Assembly (NCBI GenBank): GCA_964484065.1
Contig: CAZAEW010000003.1
Coordinates: forward strand, 62,001 to 126,000
Direction of reading: 5' to 3'
Source: JAEVLT01 sp964484065
Lineage (GTDB): Bacteria > Bacillota > Bacilli > Bacillales > Cytobacillaceae
Length of the DNA stretch: 64,000 nt
Part shown: one piece after another, positions 26,068 through 33,390 of the stretch
Layout of the letters: each line of letters opens with the position of its first letter
How positions within the stretch are numbered: the stretch's first letter is position 1
Notes under the pieces: model-generated
Told to the model about the DNA's origin: nothing
Seen by the model: the letters and a program-made list of their open reading frames with translations, nothing else
The model's database searches: none
Program-made: the position numbers and the translations under genes

Positions 26068-26982
26068 ATGGGAAAGGTAGAGGTCTTCATATTAACAGGA
26101 TTCTTAGGGAGTGGGAAAACAACACTGTTAAAACGTTTTCTTACAGATGAACGCAGATTAAACAGAAAAACGGCGGTCATTATGAATGAGCTGGGTAAAA
26201 TATCGATTGATTCTTCAGCAGTAGAAGAAGATGTAACATTGAAAGAACTTTTGGGAGGGTGTATTTGCTGTTCGATGCAAGATAAGCTTGAATCACAGCT
26301 TCAGGACCTTCTTTTTCATGAACAGCCCGATGTAATCTACATTGAGGCTACGGGTGCTGCACATCCCGTTGAAATCGCAGATGCCGCTTTATCTCCATTA
26401 TTTGCAGACCGCATAAGCTTGAAAGGGATTATCACCACGGTTGATCCATTTAGATGGATGGACCGGGGAAAACTAAACCCTGCTCTGCAGCAGTTGCTGC
26501 TTGAACAGGTTCGTTATGCCAACCTTATCCTAGTTAATAAATTTGACGAACTTTCCGAAGAGAGTCAGGCTAAAATTACATATGAAATACAATCCATCAA
26601 TCCTAAAGCTCTTTGCCTTCTGACCAATCACTCGAAAGTTTCATTTGATAAAGTACGAAATCTTTGTACTTCTCAGGATTTTTCGAGATCAGATTCCAAT
26701 ACAATCAGTTTGAACTTAACAAGTTTTGTCTATCCATTTCATTCGCCTGTAAATCAGGAAAAGTTTGAGCATTTTTTAGTCAACCTGCCTGATTCGATTT
26801 ATCGAATAAAGGGGTATATAAAATTTGAGCAATCCCAGTATCCTGTACTATTTCAATATTCCTACGGAATGCCTGTTTATTTAATGGAGTATATGAATTT
26901 ACCTTTAAATTTAGTTTTTATAGGGGAAGGGATAAATTGGTCTGAAATTTCAGAACAGTTGGCATCCCTTGAAAATGGATAA
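26068..26982 (+). CDS. CobW/ZNG1-family GTP-binding metallochaperone
   Basis: This 304-residue protein is a G3E GTPase. It has the P-loop GFLGSGKTT (11-19), the metal-binding CxCC motif in GGCICCS (near 64-70), the EATG switch segment and the guanine-specificity motif NKFD. A C-terminal CobW_C domain follows from about residue 210 and is short. Family members insert zinc, cobalt or other metals into target proteins; no Zur box or B12 riboswitch was found upstream, so the metal is open. The ATG at 26068 has GAGGGAGAG upstream; the in-frame ATG at 26044 is inside the preceding gene. Its stop codon overlaps dispersed repeat copy 3. Confidence 0.85.
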   Translation: MGKVEVFILTGFLGSGKTTLLKRFLTDERRLNRKTAVIMNELGKISIDSSAVEEDVTLKELLGGCICCSMQDKLESQLQDLLFHEQPDVIYIEATGAAHPVEIADAALSPLFADRISLKGIITTVDPFRWMDRGKLNPALQQLLLEQVRYANLILVNKFDELSEESQAKITYEIQSINPKALCLLTNHSKVSFDKVRNLCTSQDFSRSDSNTISLNLTSFVYPFHSPVNQEKFEHFLVNLPDSIYRIKGYIKFEQSQYPVLFQYSYGMPVYLMEYMNLPLNLVFIGEGINWSEISEQLASLENG

Positions 26983-27038
26983 AGAAAACTCGATGCTTGG
27001 GAAGCCGTAAAGGCGAAGACAGAGGCGCAGCAGCACTT
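26981..27038 (-). repeat. Dispersed repeat, copy 3, inverted
   Basis: On the minus strand it begins AAGTGCTGCT, contains GCGCCTCTGTCTTCGCC and ends in CGAGTTTTCTTT like copies 1 and 2. The hairpin is decayed here (CTTCCCAAGCATCGAG). It overlaps the last two bases of the CobW gene stop codon. Confidence 0.7.
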
Positions 27039-27139
27039 AATCTTTCATATAAACTAAAAAATAGCCGCTTATTTACAGGAATGATTATAATCTTCTAAGG
27101 TTACTCTTTAAATAGGTATTTCATAAATGGGGGTTCTTG

Positions 27140-28207
27140 ATGAAAAAAGCGGCTGTTTTTTGTTTTCTGATCTTTCTATTTCTTGATGGGAAGGGGATTC
27201 AGGCTACAAATCAGATAAGTTTTAGTATTGAAATGGCTCCGTGGAAGGAAGCAGACAGAATCCTTCCTAAATACTCCAAATTCACCGTAATGGATGTTGA
27301 AACAGGAAAGCATTTTCAGGTGCAAAGGCGTGCGGGAAGTCATCATGCGGATGTCCAGCCATTAACAGCAAATGACACAAAAATAATGAAACAAATCTAT
27401 GAAGGCAAATGGAGCTGGAAACGAAGGGCTATCATCATCGTACATAAAGATCAGTGGATCGCTGCTTCAATGCATGGAATGCCTCATGGTGCAGGAGCAC
27501 TTCAAAATAATTTTCCTGGTCATTTTTGTATCCATTTTTATGGGAGTACCACACATCGAACCAACTCGATGGATCTCGCTCATATGCTGATGATTTTCAA
27601 AGCAGCGGGAACATTAGACACCTATTTGGGAAAAGCAGATCCATATGAAGTAATTAATGCTTATTTCACAGGTTTACAGCAACAGGATAAAAAACTTACG
27701 TCTGCCCTTTCATTACAAAAGATGATTTGGAAGCCGGTTTATTCGCAAGTAAAAGCGGTGAGAATCACTCGATTACCGATGCTTCCGCCCGAAGATCTGA
27801 CTGATGAGATCAGCCTTCATATACCAATTGAAATTGATTGGGTTATAAAAAATATTGGCAGGCAAACATTCAAAGGAACTATTCATATAATCCGTTTTTC
27901 TCAATACGATCCGTGGAAGGTTGATTCTGTTCAGTTATTTAAAGAAAATAACGTTAAATATAAAGTAAGAAAGACCTCTATTTCTAAAAAAGGAATAGGG
28001 TCTTTTTTGGTTAAATTCTTTGTTCCCCGAACTTCACAAATGTTCTTTCATCTTCAATTAAACCGCAGACTGCACACTGTATCCGATAGGCGGGACCATT
28101 ATATGGAATATGAAAAGGTTCGATTTGCCCTTCGCCATATTCAAGGAGGATATCTCCAGAAGCCGGATCTTTTTTTACTGCATGTACGACTTGTTCAATC
28201 AGATTAA
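27140..28207 (+). CDS. Secreted protein of unknown function, C-terminus probably altered
   Basis: The frame encodes 355 residues with a signal peptide (residues 1-23). The first 200 residues contain VMDVETGKHFQVQRRAG, DVQPLTANDTKIM, a tryptophan-rich strand, SMHGMPHGAG, and PGHFCIHFYGSTTH with a conserved-looking Cys-x-His. I recall this arrangement in wall-associated proteins of Firmicutes, possibly an L,D-transpeptidase-like fold, but cannot name it. The last ~65 codons run through a terminator hairpin (27970-28008) and then antisense through the gene at 28011-28256. The native stop was probably lost by mutation or frameshift: a TAA in another frame lies near 27965. ATG at 27140 is preferred to the TTG at 27137. 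Confidence 0.65.
   Translation: MKKAAVFCFLIFLFLDGKGIQATNQISFSIEMAPWKEADRILPKYSKFTVMDVETGKHFQVQRRAGSHHADVQPLTANDTKIMKQIYEGKWSWKRRAIIIVHKDQWIAASMHGMPHGAGALQNNFPGHFCIHFYGSTTHRTNSMDLAHMLMIFKAAGTLDTYLGKADPYEVINAYFTGLQQQDKKLTSALSLQKMIWKPVYSQVKAVRITRLPMLPPEDLTDEISLHIPIEIDWVIKNIGRQTFKGTIHIIRFSQYDPWKVDSVQLFKENNVKYKVRKTSISKKGIGSFLVKFFVPRTSQMFFHLQLNRRLHTVSDRRDHYMEYEKVRFALRHIQGGYLQKPDLFLLHVRLVQSD
27970..28008. terminator. Bidirectional terminator inside the end of the secreted-protein frame
   Basis: The stem AAAGACC(T)CTATT / GAATAGGGTCTTT is followed by T6 on the plus strand, and on the minus strand it lies directly after the stop of the zinc-ribbon gene. Its position inside an open frame is the main evidence that the plus frame has been extended. 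Confidence 0.75.
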
Positions 28208-28256
28208 AACGGCTTCGGTTTGTTTTGCAATTTGGGCATCTGTAAGGGGCTGCCAT
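28011..28256 (-). CDS. Small zinc-ribbon cytosolic protein
   Basis: An 81-residue protein beginning MAAPYRCPNCKTNRSRFN, with CPNC near residue 7 and CAVC near 63, enough for one zinc ribbon. Related proteins in bacilli are annotated only as cytosolic proteins. The ATG at 28256 has an AAGGAG site 6 nt upstream; the longer frame to 28328 has none. It overlaps the opposing secreted-protein frame by almost its whole length and is the better supported of the two in that stretch. Confidence 0.8.
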   Translation of the reverse strand: MAAPYRCPNCKTNRSRFNLIEQVVHAVKKDPASGDILLEYGEGQIEPFHIPYNGPAYRIQCAVCGLIEDERTFVKFGEQRI

Positions 28257-28392
28257 AACTTGCTCCTTTCTCAGAATATTTTTAGGGTTATTTTTTGCAT
28301 TCTGATAAGGAAATATGTAACAATTCATAAGGAAGTTTATTTGCTCAACTTCATAACGAGCCGATGGAGGAATTTTAACTGGGGGGAAATAT

Positions 28393-28842
28393 GTGAAAAA
28401 ATTAGTCTATGTCTTTTTATCCATTTTCGCAGTGTTCGCATTAACAGCATGCAGCAGCCAAAAGCAGCAGCCAAAAGATTCAGTCCCAAAAATGCTTGAG
28501 GTAAATTTAACCGTTAGTCCTGCGAAAGGAGAAGTGAATCAGCAAGTGACTTTTAAGGCAGAGGTGACACAAGGTTCAGAAAAAGTAAACGATGCTGATG
28601 AGGTCACCTTTGAAATATGGCGTTCTAAGGATCCGAATCATGAGAAAATAACCATTAAAAATCCTAAAAACGGAGTTTACAGTCTCAAAAAAACATTCCA
28701 GCAGGAAGGGACATACTATATCATTTCTCATGTAACAGCAAGGGGTATGCACAATATGCCTAAAAAGGAATTTGTTATTGGACAGCCAAGTGAGAAGGAA
28801 GATTCTCAATCTAACAGTTCAATGGGTGATATGAAAATGTAA
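28393..28842 (+). CDS. FixH/YtkA-like lipoprotein
   Basis: This 149-residue lipoprotein (lipobox LTAC, Cys20) starts at GTG after ACTGGGGGG. A single beta-sandwich domain covers residues 36-130 and resembles FixH/YtkA-like proteins. The tail after residue 130 is low in complexity and ends MGDMKM; together with RGMHNMP it gives several Met and His residues that could bind copper. YtkA-like domains are common near cytochrome oxidase and copper genes. Function is unproven. Confidence 0.75.
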   Translation: MKKLVYVFLSIFAVFALTACSSQKQQPKDSVPKMLEVNLTVSPAKGEVNQQVTFKAEVTQGSEKVNDADEVTFEIWRSKDPNHEKITIKNPKNGVYSLKKTFQQEGTYYIISHVTARGMHNMPKKEFVIGQPSEKEDSQSNSSMGDMKM

Positions 28843-28856
28843 CATTAAAGCTGTTG

Positions 28857-28886
28857 AAAGAAGGCAGTCAAAACTGCCTTCTTATA
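28857..28886. terminator. Bidirectional terminator
   Basis: Ten-base-pair stem AGAAGGCAGT / ACTGCCTTCT with a 4-nt loop, lying between two convergent genes. Confidence 0.75.
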
Positions 28887-28900
28887 AGAGTTACCTTGTT

Positions 28901-29365
28901 TTAGCTATCCTGATTATCTGACGAAATCGGGATATCCTCGACTTCTTCACGAACGATAGGCATTCTAATCGTTAAGATCCCATCTTTTAAATGGCTGCAT
29001 CCCTTTTCCAAATTGACTGGGAATGGGAGGATAAGTTCCTTTTTAAATTTAAGGTTGGCCCGCTCCTTAATAAAATATTTCCGTTTGGGCTTTAGTGATT
29101 TAAATTCACCTGTGAGGGTTAAGGTTTGCTCGTGAACGGAAAGGTGAATATCCTCTTTTTTTATCCCTGGAATTTCTACCTCTAATACGATTTCACCCGT
29201 TTCCTCAAATAAATCACATTTTGGAAAATAGTCCTTTGCAATTGAAAATGGATTAGCAGAAATTGGTGACTGAAAAGATGATTGTTTATCTGAAAAAATT
29301 TGTTTCCAAAAACTTTCAGCATTATATTGCTGGGCAAGATCCAGCCATTTGGTAAATTTATCCAT
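28901..29365 (-). CDS. Hsp20/alpha-crystallin family small heat-shock protein
   Basis: This 154-residue protein has an alpha-crystallin domain at about residues 50-145. The EIPGIKKEDIHLSVHEQTLTL strand pair and the GILTIRMP segment are diagnostic; the C-terminal I-x-I-type tail appears as DIPIS. These proteins bind unfolding proteins without ATP. A second, more divergent member is encoded 50 nt upstream on the same strand, so the two may be co-transcribed. No HrcA CIRCE element is visible upstream; sporulation control is possible. Confidence 0.88.
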   Translation of the reverse strand: MDKFTKWLDLAQQYNAESFWKQIFSDKQSSFQSPISANPFSIAKDYFPKCDLFEETGEIVLEVEIPGIKKEDIHLSVHEQTLTLTGEFKSLKPKRKYFIKERANLKFKKELILPFPVNLEKGCSHLKDGILTIRMPIVREEVEDIPISSDNQDS

Positions 29366-29415
29366 TTTTTACTCTGCAGCCCCTTTCCCTTAAAAGATGA
29401 AATCCTATAGCTTTT

Positions 29416-29886
29416 TTAATGTTCCATAACATCAATTTCAGAAAACTGCATATCAATATTTTTAGGGATTCTTACTTCCAGCGTTCCGTCTCTATAATTT
29501 GCAGCAGCCCCCTTTTTTTTGACAATAGCGGGCAAAGTAAAGACATGTTTATCTTCATGATCCGGGATTCTTTCAACAATTAATTGGTTTGAAGTATGAT
29601 AAATCCGCATTTTTCTAATCCAGTCTTCTTTTTTTATCGGTATTCTTACAAAAACAAAGTCGTGCGTTTCAAACGCAGCAGCATTTAAAGTGTTACCGGA
29701 CTGTTCCTGCACATTCGACGGTTGACCGCTGTTCATTAATTCATGAGGATTCATCATTCCTCTCAAGCTTCCCGGCAGCATTTTTTCCAATATGTCCTGA
29801 ATATATTTATTGATTTCCTCTGGATTCATTTTTTTTAGCATATTTTGCGAGTCGTTATTAAAAGGAAACATATTCCATGGGAACAA
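29416..29886 (-). CDS. Divergent Hsp20-like protein (CotM/GerT type)
   Basis: A 156-residue protein with a Met- and Asn-rich N-terminus (FPWNMFPFNND, NPEEINKYIQDILEKM) and a C-terminal Hsp20-like fold: VFVRIPIKKEDW near 78-89, NQLIVERIP and the GTLEVRIPKN strand. The conserved A-x-x-x-n-GVL motif is replaced by YRDGTLEV. Such divergent members in bacilli include the spore coat proteins CotM, CotP and GerT, so a spore role is plausible. It starts at TTG (29886) after GAGAGGATGAG; an ATG five codons inside is an alternative. Confidence 0.75.
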   Translation of the reverse strand: MFPWNMFPFNNDSQNMLKKMNPEEINKYIQDILEKMLPGSLRGMMNPHELMNSGQPSNVQEQSGNTLNAAAFETHDFVFVRIPIKKEDWIRKMRIYHTSNQLIVERIPDHEDKHVFTLPAIVKKKGAAANYRDGTLEVRIPKNIDMQFSEIDVMEH

Positions 29887-30141
29887 TTTGTCTCATCCTC
29901 TCAGGAGAGTTTTTGATTGATTTTCGCAGCTGAACAAATGTTGGGGTGAGTCCGGAATAAAGGGTAAAAATAATAAGCTGCTTTCAGTCTTATTTCATCC
30001 TATGCAGCTTTTTGCCCATCCGTTATCGAAATTTTAAAAAAAGAATGTTTTTCGCAGGATAATGGCGAATTATTTGCATATCAAGATAAATCTTTTTACC
30101 ATATAGAGAAGAATAAATAAAATTGTGAGGTTAACACTGGG

Positions 30142-30924
30142 ATGGGAAAATATGCTTTGATTACAGGGGGAGCATCTGGAATAGGAAAAAGGACCGCCTA
30201 TTCCTTAGCGGAAAAAGGATATCAACTGGCTATTAGTTACCGCAAAAGTGAATCAGAAGCCCTTTCTTTAGTTAAACAGCTATCTGATCAATTTGGAACG
30301 AGACATATCTGCATCCAAGGGGATGTAACCAATCAAAAGGATTGCGATTTTGTCGTTGAAAAAGTTTTATCCTCTTTTTCTTCCATTGATGTTCTTGTTC
30401 ATAATGCCGGTCCATATATCCGTGAACGAAAAAAGCTGACAGATTATTCTTTTCTGGAGTGGAGCTATATATTAAATGGTAACTTAACTGCAGCTTTTTA
30501 TTTGTCAAAGCTTATTATTCCTATTATGAGAAAAAGAAAATGGGGGCGAATCGTTACATTAGGCTTTGACAGGGCAGAAACAGCTCCAGGATGGATTTAT
30601 CGTTCCGCATTTGCAGCTGCCAAAACAGGGCTGGCCTCTTTAACGAGAACAATTGCCTTAGAGGAAGCTGAAAATGGGATTACAGCGAATATGGTTTGTC
30701 CTGGAGATATTGTTGATGAGTGGAAAGAAAAAGATATTGAGACCGCTATATCCATTAATAACAATGAAACTCCTGTTGGCCGGCCCGGCACTGGTGAAGA
30801 TATTGCGCGGGTCATCTCCTTTTTAGTCGATGAGAAATCCAGTTTCATTACAGGGAGTATTATCCCAATTACCGGGGGAATGGATGTACTGGGGAAAGTT
30901 TTTAAGCGAGAACGCAACGAATGA
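30142..30924 (+). CDS. SDR-family oxidoreductase with altered active site
   Basis: This 260-residue protein has the SDR Rossmann motif TGGASGIG (8-15), the HNAG segment and the C-terminal FITGSIIPITGGMD. The catalytic residues are unusual: the normal Ser position in the strand before the active site reads TLGFDRAE, and the Tyr-x-x-x-Lys motif reads FAAAK (Phe157, Lys161), with a Tyr at 153 instead. It may use Tyr153 as in enoyl reductases, or may be inactive. The closest types are FabG-like and FabL/YmfI-like reductases. The gene is read divergently from the Hsp20-like gene across a 255-nt spacer in which I see no clear promoter. Confidence 0.8.
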   Translation: MGKYALITGGASGIGKRTAYSLAEKGYQLAISYRKSESEALSLVKQLSDQFGTRHICIQGDVTNQKDCDFVVEKVLSSFSSIDVLVHNAGPYIRERKKLTDYSFLEWSYILNGNLTAAFYLSKLIIPIMRKRKWGRIVTLGFDRAETAPGWIYRSAFAAAKTGLASLTRTIALEEAENGITANMVCPGDIVDEWKEKDIETAISINNNETPVGRPGTGEDIARVISFLVDEKSSFITGSIIPITGGMDVLGKVFKRERNE

Positions 30925-31040
30925 TGGATACGATAATATAGTTATGTAAACTACAAGAACGTATTTTTTGTTTGTATGAATGAAAATACCTCCTTTTGTC
31001 AATCATAAGAAAAAAACAGCTATGGAAGGAGCAAAAACAC

Positions 31041-31199
31041 ATGAGTTTTAACTTAAACCGGATCAATCCAAACCAAACACAAGTTTTTTTTCATGATGGC
31101 CGTTTTGAAACGTTAACAAATGAAGAACTGGAAGACTTTTTGCTCCAAATGGGAGTCAGTGATGTCGGTGAAATGGGCCAACAAGACTTAAAAGAATAA
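31041..31199 (+). CDS. Small conserved acidic protein, 52 residues
   Basis: The product starts MSFNLNRINPNQTQVFFHDG and ends with an acidic helix (EELEDFLLQMGVSD). The ATG at 31041 lies 10 nt after GGAAGGA; the longer frame from 30996 lacks a RBS. A terminator follows directly. I do not recognise a family, but codon use, RBS and terminator mark it as a real gene. Confidence 0.65.
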   Translation: MSFNLNRINPNQTQVFFHDGRFETLTNEELEDFLLQMGVSDVGEMGQQDLKE

Positions 31200-31207
31200 A
31201 CTAAAAA

Positions 31208-31238
31208 AGACTAAATCGATCGCTGATTTAGTCTTTTA
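31208..31238. terminator. Bidirectional terminator
   Basis: Stem AGACTAAATC / GATTTAGTCT with a 7-nt loop and a T run, between convergent genes. Confidence 0.85.
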
Positions 31239-31252
31239 TAATATCATTTTCA

Positions 31253-31807
31253 TTAAGCCAATTTGGATGTATCGGATAGGTCAGCAGAGGATCTCATCAG
31301 ATGCAGAGTATATTGATCTTTTGGTATTTCGTAAAGATCGTATATATCCCCAGCTGCATTCAACTGATCATATAATGATTTACGCGTTTCGTTTGCCTTA
31401 ACGACATAGGGGAGCTTTTCAGCTGCCTTGATTGAGCGGATATTTTCTTTTCGGATTCTCATAAAAATCTTTTCAATATTCACTTCATAAAATAACTCTT
31501 GGAAAAAGGCTTCTTTAGCTGGACTGTTATATCCTTTCCCATGATAGGGTTTTCCAAGCCATGTACCAAGGAAACCAGCGCTATTTTCAATATCATACAG
31601 ATTGATGGTTCCTATTGGTGCACCCCATTCATCCACGATTGTACGTGAAATTAATTCTCCGCGCTCTTCTGCTTCTATCGTTTGTTTTGTCATAAACAAA
31701 AATTCATCATAAGATGCTGCTTTTTGACGCACAAAAGGGAAGACATCCGGGTGCGTCATTAATTCGAATAAAGCATGACATTCGTGAAGATCACGTTTCT
31801 TCAACAT
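31253..31807 (-). CDS. GNAT N-acetyltransferase
   Basis: This 184-residue protein is of the RimJ/RimL-like GNAT type: WGAPIGTINLYDIE, then the acetyl-CoA-binding strand-loop GTWLGKPYHGKGYNSPAKEA and NIRSIKAAEKL. The substrate may be a protein N-terminus or a small amine. The ATG at 31807 has GGAGGG 8 nt upstream; the frame extends to 31915 only by reading through the tRNA-like leader. That leader, described separately, is the striking part. Confidence 0.82.
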   Translation of the reverse strand: MLKKRDLHECHALFELMTHPDVFPFVRQKAASYDEFLFMTKQTIEAEERGELISRTIVDEWGAPIGTINLYDIENSAGFLGTWLGKPYHGKGYNSPAKEAFFQELFYEVNIEKIFMRIRKENIRSIKAAEKLPYVVKANETRKSLYDQLNAAGDIYDLYEIPKDQYTLHLMRSSADLSDTSKLA

Positions 31808-31862
31808 GAATATCCCTCCAATCGGGCATTCCGCTCCATTGGTAAAAATAGCGGTCCACCCT

Positions 31863-31896
31863 CGAAATTTTTTATAAATAAACCTAAAAAATTTCG
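31863..31896 (-). repeat. Perfect 12-bp inverted repeat in the GNAT leader
   Basis: CGAAATTTTTTA and TAAAAAATTTCG are separated by 10 nt. The hairpin follows the tRNA-like element on the minus strand and could act as a weak terminator or a structural stop in the leader. Confidence 0.6.
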
Positions 31897-31958
31897 GGGT
31901 GGGAATCGAACCCACTAGAACCAGGAGACCTGGTGGCGCACCATTTGCCTTCCCTATA
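31892..31958 (-). other. tRNA-like element (pseudo-tRNA) in the GNAT leader
   Basis: Read on the minus strand, this stretch folds like a shortened tRNA. There is a canonical T-arm GTGGG-TTCGATT-CCCAC (31899-31915), a D-arm-like GGC-AAATGGTGC-GCC (31935-31949), and between them a stem ACCAGG/CCTGGT (31920-31934) in the anticodon-arm place. Three acceptor-proximal pairs (GGG/CCC) remain, but the outer acceptor stem is mismatched, there is no CCA, and the anticodon loop is not 7 nt with U33. It is therefore not a working tRNA. It may be a decayed tRNA gene or a tRNA-mimicking leader structure. Confidence 0.5.
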
Positions 31959-32104
31959 TCATTTTTTTTGAATAATAAAAACGAATTACCTCCATAAATT
32001 AAGACGACAAGGTTTACTTAAAGTATAATACTAGAAAACAAGCGAAAAAGATATAGTCTTTTTATTTATTTTTTGTAAATTTTTATGGCAATTTTCGCAA
32101 ATAT

Positions 32105-33232
32105 TTATGTTTGTGAAAAAACAATTTTACCCCCGATCATCGTCCATTTTGGCTTCGCTAAATAATGAAATGGATGATGGTTCCAGAGTACTAAATCAGC
32201 ATCTTTTCCTGTTTCAATACTGCCAAGCCGATGATCAATTTTTAAATTTTTTGCTGGATTGATCGTAATTCCTTCCAACGCTTTTTGCTCTGATAAACCT
32301 TCCCGAACTGCTAATCCTGCACAAATGTTTAAATACTGGATAGGAGTATACGGATGGTCTGTTGTTATGGATACTTCTACACCATGGTTCGCGAGCTCAT
32401 GATAGGTATCCCACGTTTTATTTTTTAATTCAACTTTTGATCTCCTAGTAAGGGTAGGACCGACAGATACCTTTAGCCCCAGACCAGACAGCTCCCGTGC
32501 CACTAGATGTCCTTCAGTACAATGCTCTATTCGCAAATCAAGATTAAATTCCTCTGCAAGACGGACGGCGGTGATAATATCATCTGCACGGTGGGCGTGG
32601 ATTCGAACCGGAATTTCTCTTTTTAATGCCATAATGAGCGGGGCAATTCGAATATCTTCAGGATTATCGGAATAAAAGGCATGATAGAATGCCTCACGAA
32701 GATTGCCCATAATTCCCATCCTTGTCAGCGAGCCATTGCTGTCATGGCTGTGAATTCTCTTTGGATTCTCCCCCAATGCAATTTTTAATCCTGCGATTTC
32801 TAATACGAGCATTTTTTTAATATTTTTCCCGCAGGTTTTAATAACGGAAGTGGTTCCGCCAATGACATTTGCACTTCCCGGCATGATATGCACGGTGGTA
32901 ATTCCGCTTTTAAGCGCATCTGCAAAAGCGGGGTCCAATGGATAAGCACCATCGATAGCCCGGATATGAGGGGTCAGGGCTTCGGACGTTTCATTTGCAT
33001 CGTTTCCAGCCCAGCCGGTTCCTTCATCATATAGACCTAAATGAGTGTGAACATCAATGAAACCGGGGAAAAGAAACAGCTCGTTGCAATCTATCATTTT
33101 GACATTTGTTTCGGTTGTAATGTTTTTGCCTATTTTGAGAATTTTTCCGTTTTCTATTAAAACATCACCAGAAGGGATGGGGTCTGAAGTAACGGGATAA
33201 ACCGTGGCGTTCTTTAGTAGTATTTTGGTCAT
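32105..33232 (-). CDS. Amidohydrolase (imidazolonepropionase-like)
   Basis: This 375-residue metal-dependent hydrolase has the binuclear site motif DVHTHLG near residues 60-66, later metal ligands in IRIHAHRADD and RIEHCTEGH, and the catalytic Asp in ITTDHPYTP. The C-terminal DADLVLWNHHPF segment returns to the small beta domain. Close relatives are annotated only as amidohydrolases, including aryldialkylphosphatase-related and peptidase-like members, so the substrate is unknown. No signal peptide is present. It has a good RBS (AAAGGGATATT) and stands alone. Confidence 0.85.
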   Translation of the reverse strand: MTKILLKNATVYPVTSDPIPSGDVLIENGKILKIGKNITTETNVKMIDCNELFLFPGFIDVHTHLGLYDEGTGWAGNDANETSEALTPHIRAIDGAYPLDPAFADALKSGITTVHIMPGSANVIGGTTSVIKTCGKNIKKMLVLEIAGLKIALGENPKRIHSHDSNGSLTRMGIMGNLREAFYHAFYSDNPEDIRIAPLIMALKREIPVRIHAHRADDIITAVRLAEEFNLDLRIEHCTEGHLVARELSGLGLKVSVGPTLTRRSKVELKNKTWDTYHELANHGVEVSITTDHPYTPIQYLNICAGLAVREGLSEQKALEGITINPAKNLKIDHRLGSIETGKDADLVLWNHHPFHYLAKPKWTMIGGKIVFSQT

Positions 33233-33316
33233 AATATCCCTTTCTTTTTTTGGAATTTTATTTAATCTATTTTATCCAAAGAGGGTTTTTTATAAAAATA
33301 TCCTTGTATTTTTTGT

Positions 33317-33344
33317 GAAGAAGGAATCCTATTTATCCTTCTTC
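33317..33344 (+). promoter_or_regulatory. Inverted repeat upstream of the DUF4870 gene
   Basis: GAAGAAGGA and TCCTTCTTC form a perfect 9-bp inverted repeat with a 10-nt spacer, lying about 45 nt before the start codon. There is no T run, so an operator or leader hairpin is more likely than a terminator. Confidence 0.4.
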
Positions 33345-33390
33345 CGTAAATATAGTGGGAGAATATTAATATTTTAAAGGGGGCTTCAAT

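Noticed and set aside
31820..31865. T-box riboswitch for the GNAT gene
   Set aside because: GGGTGGACCGC lacks one base of the T-box bulge, and no Stem I with AGAGAG and specifier loop was found upstream.
31892..31958. Functional tRNA gene
   Set aside because: The T-arm is perfect, but the acceptor stem pairs only at three positions, the anticodon arm lacks a 7-nt loop with U33, and no CCA or matching 5' end is present.
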